A DNA stretch of 16,327 nucleotides, taken from contig JBEVIU010000147.1 in NCBI GenBank assembly GCA_040510575.1, positions 1 to 16,327 of the forward strand, in the 5' to 3' direction. A program made the position numbers and the translations under genes. Each line of letters opens with the position of its first letter. Positions within the stretch are counted from its first letter, which is position 1. Below, one piece after another: positions 7,027 through 12,872 of the stretch. The notes beneath the pieces are model-generated. The model had not been told where the DNA came from. It made no database searches and saw only the letters and a program-made list of their open reading frames with translations. The stretch comes from DASUMF01 sp040510575 (GTDB taxonomy: Bacteria > Actinomycetota > Acidimicrobiia > IMCC26256 > DASPTH01).

Positions 7027-8383
7027 CGAGGTCGCGCAGCCACACCTCGGGCGGACGCGCCGACGCGGCCTCGCGCAACGACGCGGCGCGTCGCGCTCGT
7101 TCGTCGGCGCCCATCGAGAGCGCTTCGTGGAGCGAGGCGACGTTCTGCTCGATGTCGAACGGCTGCACCGCGAGAGCCGCGTGGCGCAGCTCCTCGTACG
7201 CACCGGCCTCCCGTGAGAGGCAGAGCACACCGTCGCGCTCGTTGACGAGCGGGCCTTCCTTGGCGACGAGGTTGAGGCCGTCCTTGATCGGGTTCACGAA
7301 CAGCACGTCGTAGCGGAGGAAGCCGGCGACGGTCTGCTCGAAGTCGTCGCGCGTGTCGACGACGAGGGGCTGCCACGAAGCCGTGGCCCAGTGCTCGTTC
7401 ACGCGCGCTGCAGCCGCGTCGACCTCTTCGCGGTACGCGATGTACTCGGGAACGGTCGCGCGGGAGCTGTTCAACATCGCCACGAACACGACGCGCTCGC
7501 GCCATTCAGGGTGGGCTTCGAGGAGTGCGTCGTACGCGGCGAAGCCGCGCGCGATGTTCTTGGTCAGGTCGATCCGGTCGCTGCGGAAGATCAGGATCCG
7601 GTCGCCGACCAGCTCGTCGAGCTCGGCTGCCGCGTCGCGTACGGCGGGTGACGCCGCGATCGTGGCGAGCGCGTCGGGGTCGGGTCCGAGGGAGGCGGCG
7701 AACGGGGGCGCGAGCTCGACGTCGTCGCCGAGCACCTCGCGCGCTGACGCTTCGTAGGCGTGGGCCCAGCGCGTGGTGTGGAACCCACTGGGTCGAACGG
7801 CGAGCGATCTGCACAACGTGGTCGCGATGTCCTCGGGCAGCACGCGGATCCCGCCGGGACCGCAGAACGGCGTGTGGGCGAAGTACGCGATGCGGAGGTC
7901 GGGCCGAGCCACGGCCAGCAGGCCGGGCACCAGCGCGAGCGGATAGTCCTGCACGAGCACCGTGTCGCCGTCGGGGGCCGCGTCGATCACGGCCGCGGCG
8001 AACGCTTCGTTCACCGACACGTACGCCTCCCAAGCGTCGCGAAAGGCGCGACCGAACGTCGGCGTGCGGGGGAGATCGAAGATGTCGTGGAAGAGGAACC
8101 AGAGCACCTCGTTCGACACCACCTCGTAGTGGAGACGGTGCGCGTCGGCCTCCAGGGCGACGAAGCGCACGTCGGTCCCCACGTCGGGAAGCGTGGGAGC
8201 ACGCATCGCCTGCCGATCGCCGTCGCTGAGCGCGGCCGACATGCAGGTGGTGTCGGTGAGCACGTCGGCACCGGCGAGGAGGTGCAGCGTCGCGGCGAGG
8301 CCGCCGGGGCCGCGGGTGGGTGTGAGCGCGCCCGTGTCGTCGACCGAGAACCCGAAGGGTCCTCGGTGCGAGACGATGATCAT
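7010..8383 (-). CDS. otsA: Trehalose-6-phosphate synthase family (GT20) glycosyltransferase
   Basis: GT20 enzymes join glucose from an NDP-glucose to glucose 6-phosphate to give trehalose 6-phosphate. This 457-residue protein is full length. Family marks are IIVSHRGPFGF at the N-terminus, the GGLAATL loop, VLVQDYPLALVPGLL, IAYFAHTPFCGPGG, the donor-site stretch FRSDRIDLTKNI (R270, K275), and DGLNLVAKEGPLVNE (368 onward). It diverges from E. coli OtsA in these motifs (for example SHRGP instead of SNR, FAHTPFCGP instead of FLHIPFP), so a related acceptor cannot be excluded. The adjacent phosphatase supports the trehalose role. ATG 8383 is the third ATG of a 14-bp repeat ladder running from the treT stop, and homology begins at residue 2. 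It is downstream partner of the TreT-like gene. Confidence 0.87.
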   Translation of the reverse strand: MIIVSHRGPFGFSVDDTGALTPTRGPGGLAATLHLLAGADVLTDTTCMSAALSDGDRQAMRAPTLPDVGTDVRFVALEADAHRLHYEVVSNEVLWFLFHDIFDLPRTPTFGRAFRDAWEAYVSVNEAFAAAVIDAAPDGDTVLVQDYPLALVPGLLAVARPDLRIAYFAHTPFCGPGGIRVLPEDIATTLCRSLAVRPSGFHTTRWAHAYEASAREVLGDDVELAPPFAASLGPDPDALATIAASPAVRDAAAELDELVGDRILIFRSDRIDLTKNIARGFAAYDALLEAHPEWRERVVFVAMLNSSRATVPEYIAYREEVDAAAARVNEHWATASWQPLVVDTRDDFEQTVAGFLRYDVLFVNPIKDGLNLVAKEGPLVNERDGVLCLSREAGAYEELRHAALAVQPFDIEQNVASLHEALSMGADERARRAASLREAASARPPEVWLRDLVTHAR

Positions 8384-8417
8384 GCGCGGGTGATCATGCG
8401 CGGGTGATCATGCGCGG
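8377..8417 (-). repeat. 14-bp tandem repeat, three copies, forming a chain of ATGA overlaps
   Basis: On the plus strand the unit TGATCATGCGCGGG starts at 8377, 8391 and 8405 (the last copy has 13 matching bases). Read on the minus strand, the treT stop (8410-8408) overlaps ATG 8411. That ATG opens MITRA, ending at TGA 8396-8394, which overlaps ATG 8397. A second MITRA ends at TGA 8382-8380, which overlaps ATG 8383, the otsA start. Copies are perfect apart from the last base, suggesting recent duplication or selection. Confidence 0.92.
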
Positions 8418-9661
8418 AGGTCGTTGAACAGGCTGAGCCAGTCGTCGAGCTCGCGGGTGGAGAGGAAGTTGTCGCGCACGTGCTCGCGTCCCTGCGCACC
8501 GAGCGCGTCGGCGCCGACGGGATCGGCGAGCAGCTCGATGGTGCGATCCGCGCACTCCTCGACCGAATCGACGAGATAGCCGTCGAACCCGTCGCGGATC
8601 TGCAACTTGATGCCACCGGCGCGTCCACCGATGACGGGGCGTCCCTTCCACAGCGCTTCACTCACGGTGAGGCCGAATCCCTCCCGGATCGACTTCTGGA
8701 TCACCACGTTGGCGATGCGCTGGAACGCGTTGATCTGCACCGAGCCGACCTGATGGAGGTTGGAGAGCAGGAAGATGTCGCGGTCGCCGGCGCGTGCCGC
8801 CTCGGTCTCCTCCCACACCCGGAAGCCCTCGGGGTCGTCGGTGGCCATCGATCCGGCGAGGACGAGCTGCGCGTCGGGCACCCGCTCGCGCACGATCCGG
8901 AACGCGTCGATCACGCCGACCGGGTCCTTCCAGGGGTCGAAGCGGCTCACCTGGCACACGATCGGACGATGCACGTCGATCCCGTACTGGCGGGTGAGCT
9001 CCTGGCAGAACGGCAGCGCGAGCTCGAGGTTCTTCACCGAGAGGGGATCGATGCACGGCGGCGCGGTCACGACGCGGTCCATCTCGAGCGACGCAGGCAC
9101 GAATTCGGGCATGGTCCACACCGACGCGTCGTGGAGCTCGACGAACGGGCGGAAGAACTCCCACACCTTCGGGTTGGCGTCGGTGAGGTCGATGTGGCAG
9201 CGCCAGATCCACTTGGTGTCGGCCATGCGCCCGCCGAGGCGCTCCTTCAAGAAGCTCAGCATCGCGGCCGGCTGCGGGTCGTGCACGATCACGTAGTCGT
9301 AGTGCCCGTCGATGAGGAGCGCGTTGTCGAGCACCTTTTCGAGGTAGGTGCGCTGCATGCGCGCCGTCCAGTCGAGATCGGCGCCCTGCAGCGCGTTGTC
9401 CACCGCCTTCGTGACGGCGAAGAACTCGTCGCTGCCGTGCATGACCTCCCAGTCGGCGTCGATGCCGACGCTGCGGAGCAGCGGCACGTGGGTGGCCAGC
9501 AGCTCTGCGACGCCGCCTCCGTACGCGGTGGCGTTCAGGTGGAGCACCCGCGCGCCCTGGAGGGGTCGGGCGAGCTCGGTGATCCGATCGATCACGTCGA
9601 CGCCGACCACGCCGGCGTAGTCAGCGAGTTGCCGTTCGAGAAGGGGAACGCGTTCGAGCAC
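8408..9661 (-). CDS. treT: TreT-like trehalose synthase, GT4 family glycosyltransferase
   Basis: TreT enzymes make trehalose in one step from NDP-glucose and glucose, without a phosphorylated intermediate. This 417-residue protein has a GT-B fold pattern. The N-terminal glycine loop is LHLNATAYGGGVAELL (40-55), close to the TreT form. VIVHDPQPAAML follows at about 124-135. The donor-binding RFDPWKDP has R240 and K245. The retaining-enzyme E-x7-E motif is EGFGLTVSE (327-335), followed by ALWKGRPVIGG. It starts with GTG 9661, preceded by GGAG with 4 bases between. A TAGATT about 7 bases upstream of a possible transcription start (minus strand, near 9701-9706) could be its -10 box. It is coupled to otsA by a repeat ladder. 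Trehalose phosphorylase-like activity is the main alternative. Confidence 0.82.
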   Translation of the reverse strand: MLERVPLLERQLADYAGVVGVDVIDRITELARPLQGARVLHLNATAYGGGVAELLATHVPLLRSVGIDADWEVMHGSDEFFAVTKAVDNALQGADLDWTARMQRTYLEKVLDNALLIDGHYDYVIVHDPQPAAMLSFLKERLGGRMADTKWIWRCHIDLTDANPKVWEFFRPFVELHDASVWTMPEFVPASLEMDRVVTAPPCIDPLSVKNLELALPFCQELTRQYGIDVHRPIVCQVSRFDPWKDPVGVIDAFRIVRERVPDAQLVLAGSMATDDPEGFRVWEETEAARAGDRDIFLLSNLHQVGSVQINAFQRIANVVIQKSIREGFGLTVSEALWKGRPVIGGRAGGIKLQIRDGFDGYLVDSVEECADRTIELLADPVGADALGAQGREHVRDNFLSTRELDDWLSLFNDLRA

Positions 9662-9707
9662 GGTGCTCCGGTCGTCGCGAGGTCGAATTCTGCGTCAATC
9701 TATCGAG

Positions 9708-10802
9708 ATGCGTGTGCACCCCCTGACTTCAGCGCTGGTGTGCCCCGACAAGTTCCGCGGCACGCTCAGCGCGGCTCAAGCAGCCGCGGCCATGGCCGCC
9801 GGCGCGCGGCGCGCCGGGTTCGAGACGGTCCGCGAGCTGCCCCTCGCCGATGGCGGCGAGGGCACGCTCGACGCGCTGGTCGCGTCGCTCGGTGGTTCTC
9901 GCCGGCGAGCGATGGTCACGGGCCCGCTTGGTGATCCGGTCGAAGCCGAGTGGGCGATGGCGCCGGGGGGTACCGCGGTCGTCGAGATGGCGCAGGCCAG
10001 TGGGTTGCACCTGCTCGACACCCAGCGAAAGGACCCACTCCGCGCCTCGAGCCGCGGCACGGGTGAGCTCATCGCGATCGCCATCCGCGAGGGAGCGCGC
10101 CGCGTGATCGTTGGCATGGGTGGGAGCGCGAGCACCGATGGCGGTCTCGCCGCGGTGGAGACGCTCGGATGGTCGCTGCATCACGTTCCGGTCACGGTTG
10201 CGTGCGACGTGACGACGCGGTTCGTCGACTCGGCCCGGTTGTTCGCGCCTCAGAAGGGCGCCACCGGCGCGCAGGTCGCGCTGCTCACGCGGCGCCTCGA
10301 ACGGCTCGCCGACCAGTACGAGTCGCGCACGGGCGTCGAGGTGCGTGAGCTCCCGGGCGGGGGCGCGGCGGGCGGCCTGGCCGGCGGGCTCGCGGCGATC
10401 GGCGCGACGCTCGAGCCCGGCTTCGACGTCGTCGCCGGGGCCGTCGGCCTGGAGGGCGCATTCGACGATGTCGACCTCGTGCTCACCGGCGAAGGCAAGC
10501 TCGACGCCACCAGCTTCGCGGGGAAGACCGTGGGCGGCGTGCTCGAGTGGGCGAACGACGAAGGGGTTCCGCACCTCGCCGTCATCGCGGGGCAGGTCAC
10601 GGCCGACGCGCGTGACGAAGCGGGGGTGCATCCGAATCTCCAGGTGTTGGCGCTCACCGACCGCGTGTGGCAGGGCGGCGAGGCGTTCGCGCGAGCCGCC
10701 ACACTGGTGGAGGAAGCGGCGTACGAAGCGGCGACACGCGCGCTGGGCGAGGAGCCCGATGACGGGACGAGCGAAGGTCTCGCCGACGGGACGACCGAAT
10801 GA
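9708..10802 (+). CDS. Glycerate kinase (GlxK/GarK family)
   Basis: This 364-residue enzyme is predicted to phosphorylate D-glycerate with ATP; characterised GlxK/GarK-family members give 2-phosphoglycerate. Visible motifs are CPDKFRGTLSA (12-22), LPLADGGEGTLDA (45 onward), MGGSASTDGG (137-146), APQKGATGA, PGGGAAGGLAGGL and TGEGKLDATSFAGK (260-273). Between MGGSASTDGG and APQKGA it lacks roughly 30 residues found in E. coli GlxK, and the usual CDVTNPL reads CDVTTRF. It also has a long acidic tail with a near repeat (DGTSEGLADGTTE). ATG 9708 was chosen because homology begins there; the frame extends back to 9663. CAATCT lies six bases before the start and could be a leaderless -10 box. The stop overlaps the next ATG by 4 bases. 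It is divergent from treT, with 46 bp between the two genes. Confidence 0.88.
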   Translation: MRVHPLTSALVCPDKFRGTLSAAQAAAAMAAGARRAGFETVRELPLADGGEGTLDALVASLGGSRRRAMVTGPLGDPVEAEWAMAPGGTAVVEMAQASGLHLLDTQRKDPLRASSRGTGELIAIAIREGARRVIVGMGGSASTDGGLAAVETLGWSLHHVPVTVACDVTTRFVDSARLFAPQKGATGAQVALLTRRLERLADQYESRTGVEVRELPGGGAAGGLAGGLAAIGATLEPGFDVVAGAVGLEGAFDDVDLVLTGEGKLDATSFAGKTVGGVLEWANDEGVPHLAVIAGQVTADARDEAGVHPNLQVLALTDRVWQGGEAFARAATLVEEAAYEAATRALGEEPDDGTSEGLADGTTE

Positions 10803-11272
10803 GTGAAGGAGTCGGACGGTCGATCCTCTCGGCGCCGGTCGCACTGTTCGACTTCCGCGCCAAGTCCGTGCGCGCCGACGACGGGCAATTGATCGGCGGC
10901 ATCCGTTCGGAGGATCACGAGATCGTCTGCCGCGATCTCGACGACACGATCGTGTGGATCGTCGAGAACGCAGGGCCGTTCCAGGTGAAGACCCGGATCT
11001 TCGACGCCGACCGTCAGGAGATCGGGACGCTGGCCATCAACCGCCTTGCCGCGGGTGACGAGCCGTTCGCCACGTTGGTGCAATTGCGGCGCGCCGAGCT
11101 GGAGATCCGAGACGACGACGGCGAGGTGCTGGCGCGCCTCCACAACGAGTCGCGCTTCTGGTCGTTCCACCAGAAGGTGCGCATCGAGGTGGAGCCCTTC
11201 GTGCATGCCGCCGAGCGCCTCGCGGTGCTGGCGACCGTCTGCGTGTTCGAGGCGGCCGCGACCCTCGACTGA
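10799..11272 (+). CDS. Uncharacterised protein, possibly LURP-one/tubby-like fold
   Basis: I do not recognise this 157-residue protein with confidence. It is rich in beta-strand-like alternation and has recurring units of the type hydrophobic-x-D-x-D/G-x-x-hydrophobic, namely VRADDGQLIGGI, RIFDADRQEIGTL and EIRDDDGEVLARL. Such repeated strand-turn units, with a hydrophobic C-terminal helix (AAERLAVLATVCVFEAAATL), recall LURP-one-related/tubby C-terminal-like (scramblase-like) proteins, but this is an inference. No signal peptide is visible, and the C-terminal helix could be buried or membrane-touching. It starts at ATG 10799 in a 4-base overlap with the glycerate kinase stop, so the two are translationally coupled. 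Its stop lies 16 bp from the convergent DUF1330 stop. A link to glycerate metabolism is suggested only by coupling. Confidence 0.7.
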   Translation: MSEGVGRSILSAPVALFDFRAKSVRADDGQLIGGIRSEDHEIVCRDLDDTIVWIVENAGPFQVKTRIFDADRQEIGTLAINRLAAGDEPFATLVQLRRAELEIRDDDGEVLARLHNESRFWSFHQKVRIEVEPFVHAAERLAVLATVCVFEAAATLD

Positions 11273-11288
11273 GCGACGGAGACTCGCG

Positions 11289-11576
11289 TCAGACGCCTTC
11301 GACCACGATGAAGCTCGCAGTCGCCGCCTCGGCACGGCGGGCTCGCGCGGCGGTGTACTCCGGGGAGGTGTACCAACGACGCGCCGCGTCGGTGTCGCGG
11401 AACTCGAGCACCACGATGCGGTTCGGGACGCGCTCGCCCTCGAGCACCTCCGACGCGCCGCCGCGCACCAGGTAGCGGCCGCCGTACTGGCGGACGCTCG
11501 GGCCGGCGAGGGCGCGGTAGTCCTCGTACTGGACCGGATCGGTGATGTGCATGTCGACGAGCACGTACGCGGTCAT
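11289..11576 (-). CDS. DUF1330 family protein (dimeric alpha/beta-barrel)
   Basis: This 95-residue protein matches the DUF1330 family of small ferredoxin-like, dimeric alpha/beta-barrel proteins. The pattern AYVLVDMHITDPVQYEDYR, the central GGRYLVRGG, RIVVLEFRDTDAARRWYTS and the EYTAARARR helix are all characteristic. No general biochemical role is established for the family. ATG 11576 follows a good Shine-Dalgarno sequence (AGGGAG, three bases before the ATG). It lies 39 bp downstream of gpgS on the same strand and is probably cotranscribed. It is convergent with the unknown gene ending at 11272. The stop context, CTGACGCG on the coding strand, is shared with gpgS and the DtxR gene. Confidence 0.88.
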   Translation of the reverse strand: MTAYVLVDMHITDPVQYEDYRALAGPSVRQYGGRYLVRGGASEVLEGERVPNRIVVLEFRDTDAARRWYTSPEYTAARARRAEAATASFIVVEGV

Positions 11577-11615
11577 GGTCTCCCTGGTGGACTCTCGATC
11601 GATGCGATCGCCGCG

Positions 11616-12539
11616 TCAGACGGCGAGCTCGCGGGTGGCGTCGGCGCGCCCGAACTTCTCACGGTACGCAGGGATCGACACCATCGGCGGGCGCTCGCGG
11701 ATCTCGACCGGCACGCGCTCCTGATCCTGGTGCACGTCGTAGCGCACCAGCTCGGCGAGCCGGCGGTCGACGGGCACGCCCGCGCGCCGCAGCCCCGTGA
11801 CGAGCACCGCCATCGCCTGTGGCCCGAGCTCTTCCAACGGACGGTTCCGGTGCTCGCGCACACCGAGGTCGGCCTGCGCCACCGCGCCGGAGCCGTAGCG
11901 CGCGACGAGGTCGACGAGCAGGCCGATCTCGACGCCGTAGCCCTCGACGAACGGGACCGATTCGAGGAGGCTGCGCCGGCCCGCGTACTCACCGGCGAGC
12001 GGCTGTACGAAGTCGGCGAGGTGAGGGAACAGCGCCGAGATGAGCGGCCGCGCCATCAACTCGGTGACGCGTCCGCCGCCGGTGACCTTGTCGAACAGAG
12101 GGCGACGGTAGAAGCCCTTCACGAAGCCGACGCCCGGATCCGTGAGCAACGGCGCGAGCAGGCGGGTCACGAAGTGCGGCGCGAAGTTGCGGATGTCGGC
12201 GTCGACCCAACAGATGATGTCGCCCTCGCACTCGTACAGCGACAACCACAGCGCGTTGCCCTTGCCGCTCCCCGGTGCGAGGTCGGGAAGCACTTGGTCG
12301 ACGGTCGCGACGCGCGCGCCGTCGTAGGCCGCGGCCTCGGCGGTGGCGTCGGTCGATCCGTCGTCCATCACCACGACCTCGTCGACGAGGCCCACTCGCT
12401 GCATGAGGTTGCGCCGCACCGTCGACACGATCTGGCCGACCGTCGACTCCTCGTTGCGGGCGGGCAGGCACACCGACACCGTGATCCCGAGTGCGTCCTT
12501 GGCGTCGACGAGCGCAGCGAGCGCCGGATCCGCTGGCAT
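11616..12539 (-). CDS. gpgS: Glucosyl-3-phosphoglycerate synthase (GT81)
   Basis: GpgS transfers glucose from an NDP-glucose to 3-phosphoglycerate. The product leads to glucosylglycerate, a compatible solute, and in mycobacteria to methylglucose lipopolysaccharides. This 307-residue protein has the GT-A motifs VCLPARNEESTVG (23-35), MDDGSTDATAEAA (58-70), PGSGKGNALW (89-98) and metal-binding D113-A-D115 in WVDADIRNF. GpgS-type acceptor segments follow: VKGFYRRP, TELMARPLISALFP, QPLAGEYAGRR and FVEGYGVEIGLLVD. No phosphatase (gpgP) is seen in the window. ATG 12539 is preceded at exactly six bases by TACCCT, consistent with leaderless transcription; no Shine-Dalgarno sequence is seen. DUF1330 follows 39 bp downstream. 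Mannosyl-3-phosphoglycerate synthase is a less likely alternative. Confidence 0.92.
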   Translation of the reverse strand: MPADPALAALVDAKDALGITVSVCLPARNEESTVGQIVSTVRRNLMQRVGLVDEVVVMDDGSTDATAEAAAYDGARVATVDQVLPDLAPGSGKGNALWLSLYECEGDIICWVDADIRNFAPHFVTRLLAPLLTDPGVGFVKGFYRRPLFDKVTGGGRVTELMARPLISALFPHLADFVQPLAGEYAGRRSLLESVPFVEGYGVEIGLLVDLVARYGSGAVAQADLGVREHRNRPLEELGPQAMAVLVTGLRRAGVPVDRRLAELVRYDVHQDQERVPVEIRERPPMVSIPAYREKFGRADATRELAV

Positions 12540-12545
12540 GGCGCA

Positions 12546-12551
12546 AGGGTA
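12546..12551 (-). promoter_or_regulatory. Candidate -10 box for leaderless gpgS transcript
   Basis: On the minus strand TACCCT is followed by six bases and then the gpgS ATG, the spacing expected when transcription starts at the start codon. No -35 match is seen. Motif and spacing only. Confidence 0.45.
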
Positions 12552-12563
12552 TGGGCCAATCGG

Positions 12564-12648
12564 GTTCGCCCGGGCGTGGCGTTCGGCCAGGTGAGGAGTT
12601 CGGCCGGGTCAGGCGTTCGGCCAGGTAAGGAGTTCGGAAAGCAGGTGC
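12564..12648. repeat. 17-bp degenerate tandem repeat, five copies
   Basis: Units begin at 12564, 12581, 12598, 12615 and 12632, with exactly 17-bp period. The middle three are strong: GTTCGGCCAGGTGAGGA, GTTCGGCCGGGTCAGGC and GTTCGGCCAGGTAAGGA. The first (GTTCGCCCGGGCGTGGC) and last (GTTCGGAAAGCAGGTGC) are diverged. Alternate copies match best: 12579-12603 and 12613-12637 agree at 24 of 25 bases. The array fills the gap between the gpgS start and the thrC promoter, and the last copy contains the putative -35 box. Confidence 0.85.
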
Positions 12649-12661
12649 GCTTTGGTATCGT
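12633..12661 (+). promoter_or_regulatory. Candidate promoter for the riboswitch-thrC transcript
   Basis: TTCGGA (12633-12638) and TATCGT (12656-12661) are separated by 17 bp. Transcription would start near 12668, just before the 5' strand of riboswitch helix P1 (12675). The hexamers match the consensus at 3 and 4 of 6 positions, so the call rests mostly on spacing and location. Confidence 0.5.
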
Positions 12662-12673
12662 GGTCGGTCACGC

Positions 12674-12777
12674 GCTCATCCAGAGCGGCCGAGGGACAGG
12701 CCCGTAGACGCCGCGGCAACCAGCAGCATCCCTGCTCAGCAGGGGTACCGCCAGGTGCCAATGCCTGAACGATGAGT
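12674..12777 (+). promoter_or_regulatory. SAM-I (S-box) riboswitch aptamer
   Basis: The conserved SAM-I core is visible. Helix P1 is CTCATC (12675-12680) with GATGAG (12771-12776). The P2 region AGAGCGGCCGAGGGAC leads into AGGCCC. Then comes the invariant GCGGCAACC. The P3 hairpin has CCCTGC/GCAGGG arms, and P4 is CAGG-TGCCAATG-CCTG, equivalent to the usual GGTGCTAAT segment. Binding of S-adenosylmethionine to such aptamers turns the downstream gene off. It lies about 95 bases upstream of the threonine synthase start. SAM-IV is a less likely alternative given the GAGGGAC-GGCCC arrangement. Confidence 0.93.
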
Positions 12778-12872
12778 CAGCCTGAGAGCGGTCCTCCGCT
12801 CGAGGCGCTCGAGAGCGCGTCGAGAAGCACCGGTGCGCCGGTGGGTCGAGGACGAACAAGGAGCACGCTCCC
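12778..12872 (+). promoter_or_regulatory. Riboswitch expression platform and thrC ribosome-binding region
   Basis: Several alternative helices are possible: GAGCGG-TCCT-CCGCTC (12785-12800), CACCGG-TGCG-CCGGTG (12828-12843), and a long-range pairing GTCCTC (12791-12796) with GAGGAC (12848-12853). The Shine-Dalgarno AAGGAG (12858-12863) can be occluded by a small hairpin, GGAG-CACG-CTCC (12860-12871), or by CCTCC at 12793-12797. No hairpin is followed by a T run, so control of translation start is more likely than termination. The switching mechanism is inferred. Confidence 0.5.

Noticed and set aside
5707..7230. Minus-strand open frame opposite the LytR_C and otsB genes
   Set aside because: Compositionally a shadow of the real genes, whose motifs are all on the plus strand.
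12564..12648. CRISPR or replication-origin iterons
   Set aside because: The 17-bp units abut with no spacers, no cas or replication genes are near, and the copies are too diverged for a CRISPR.
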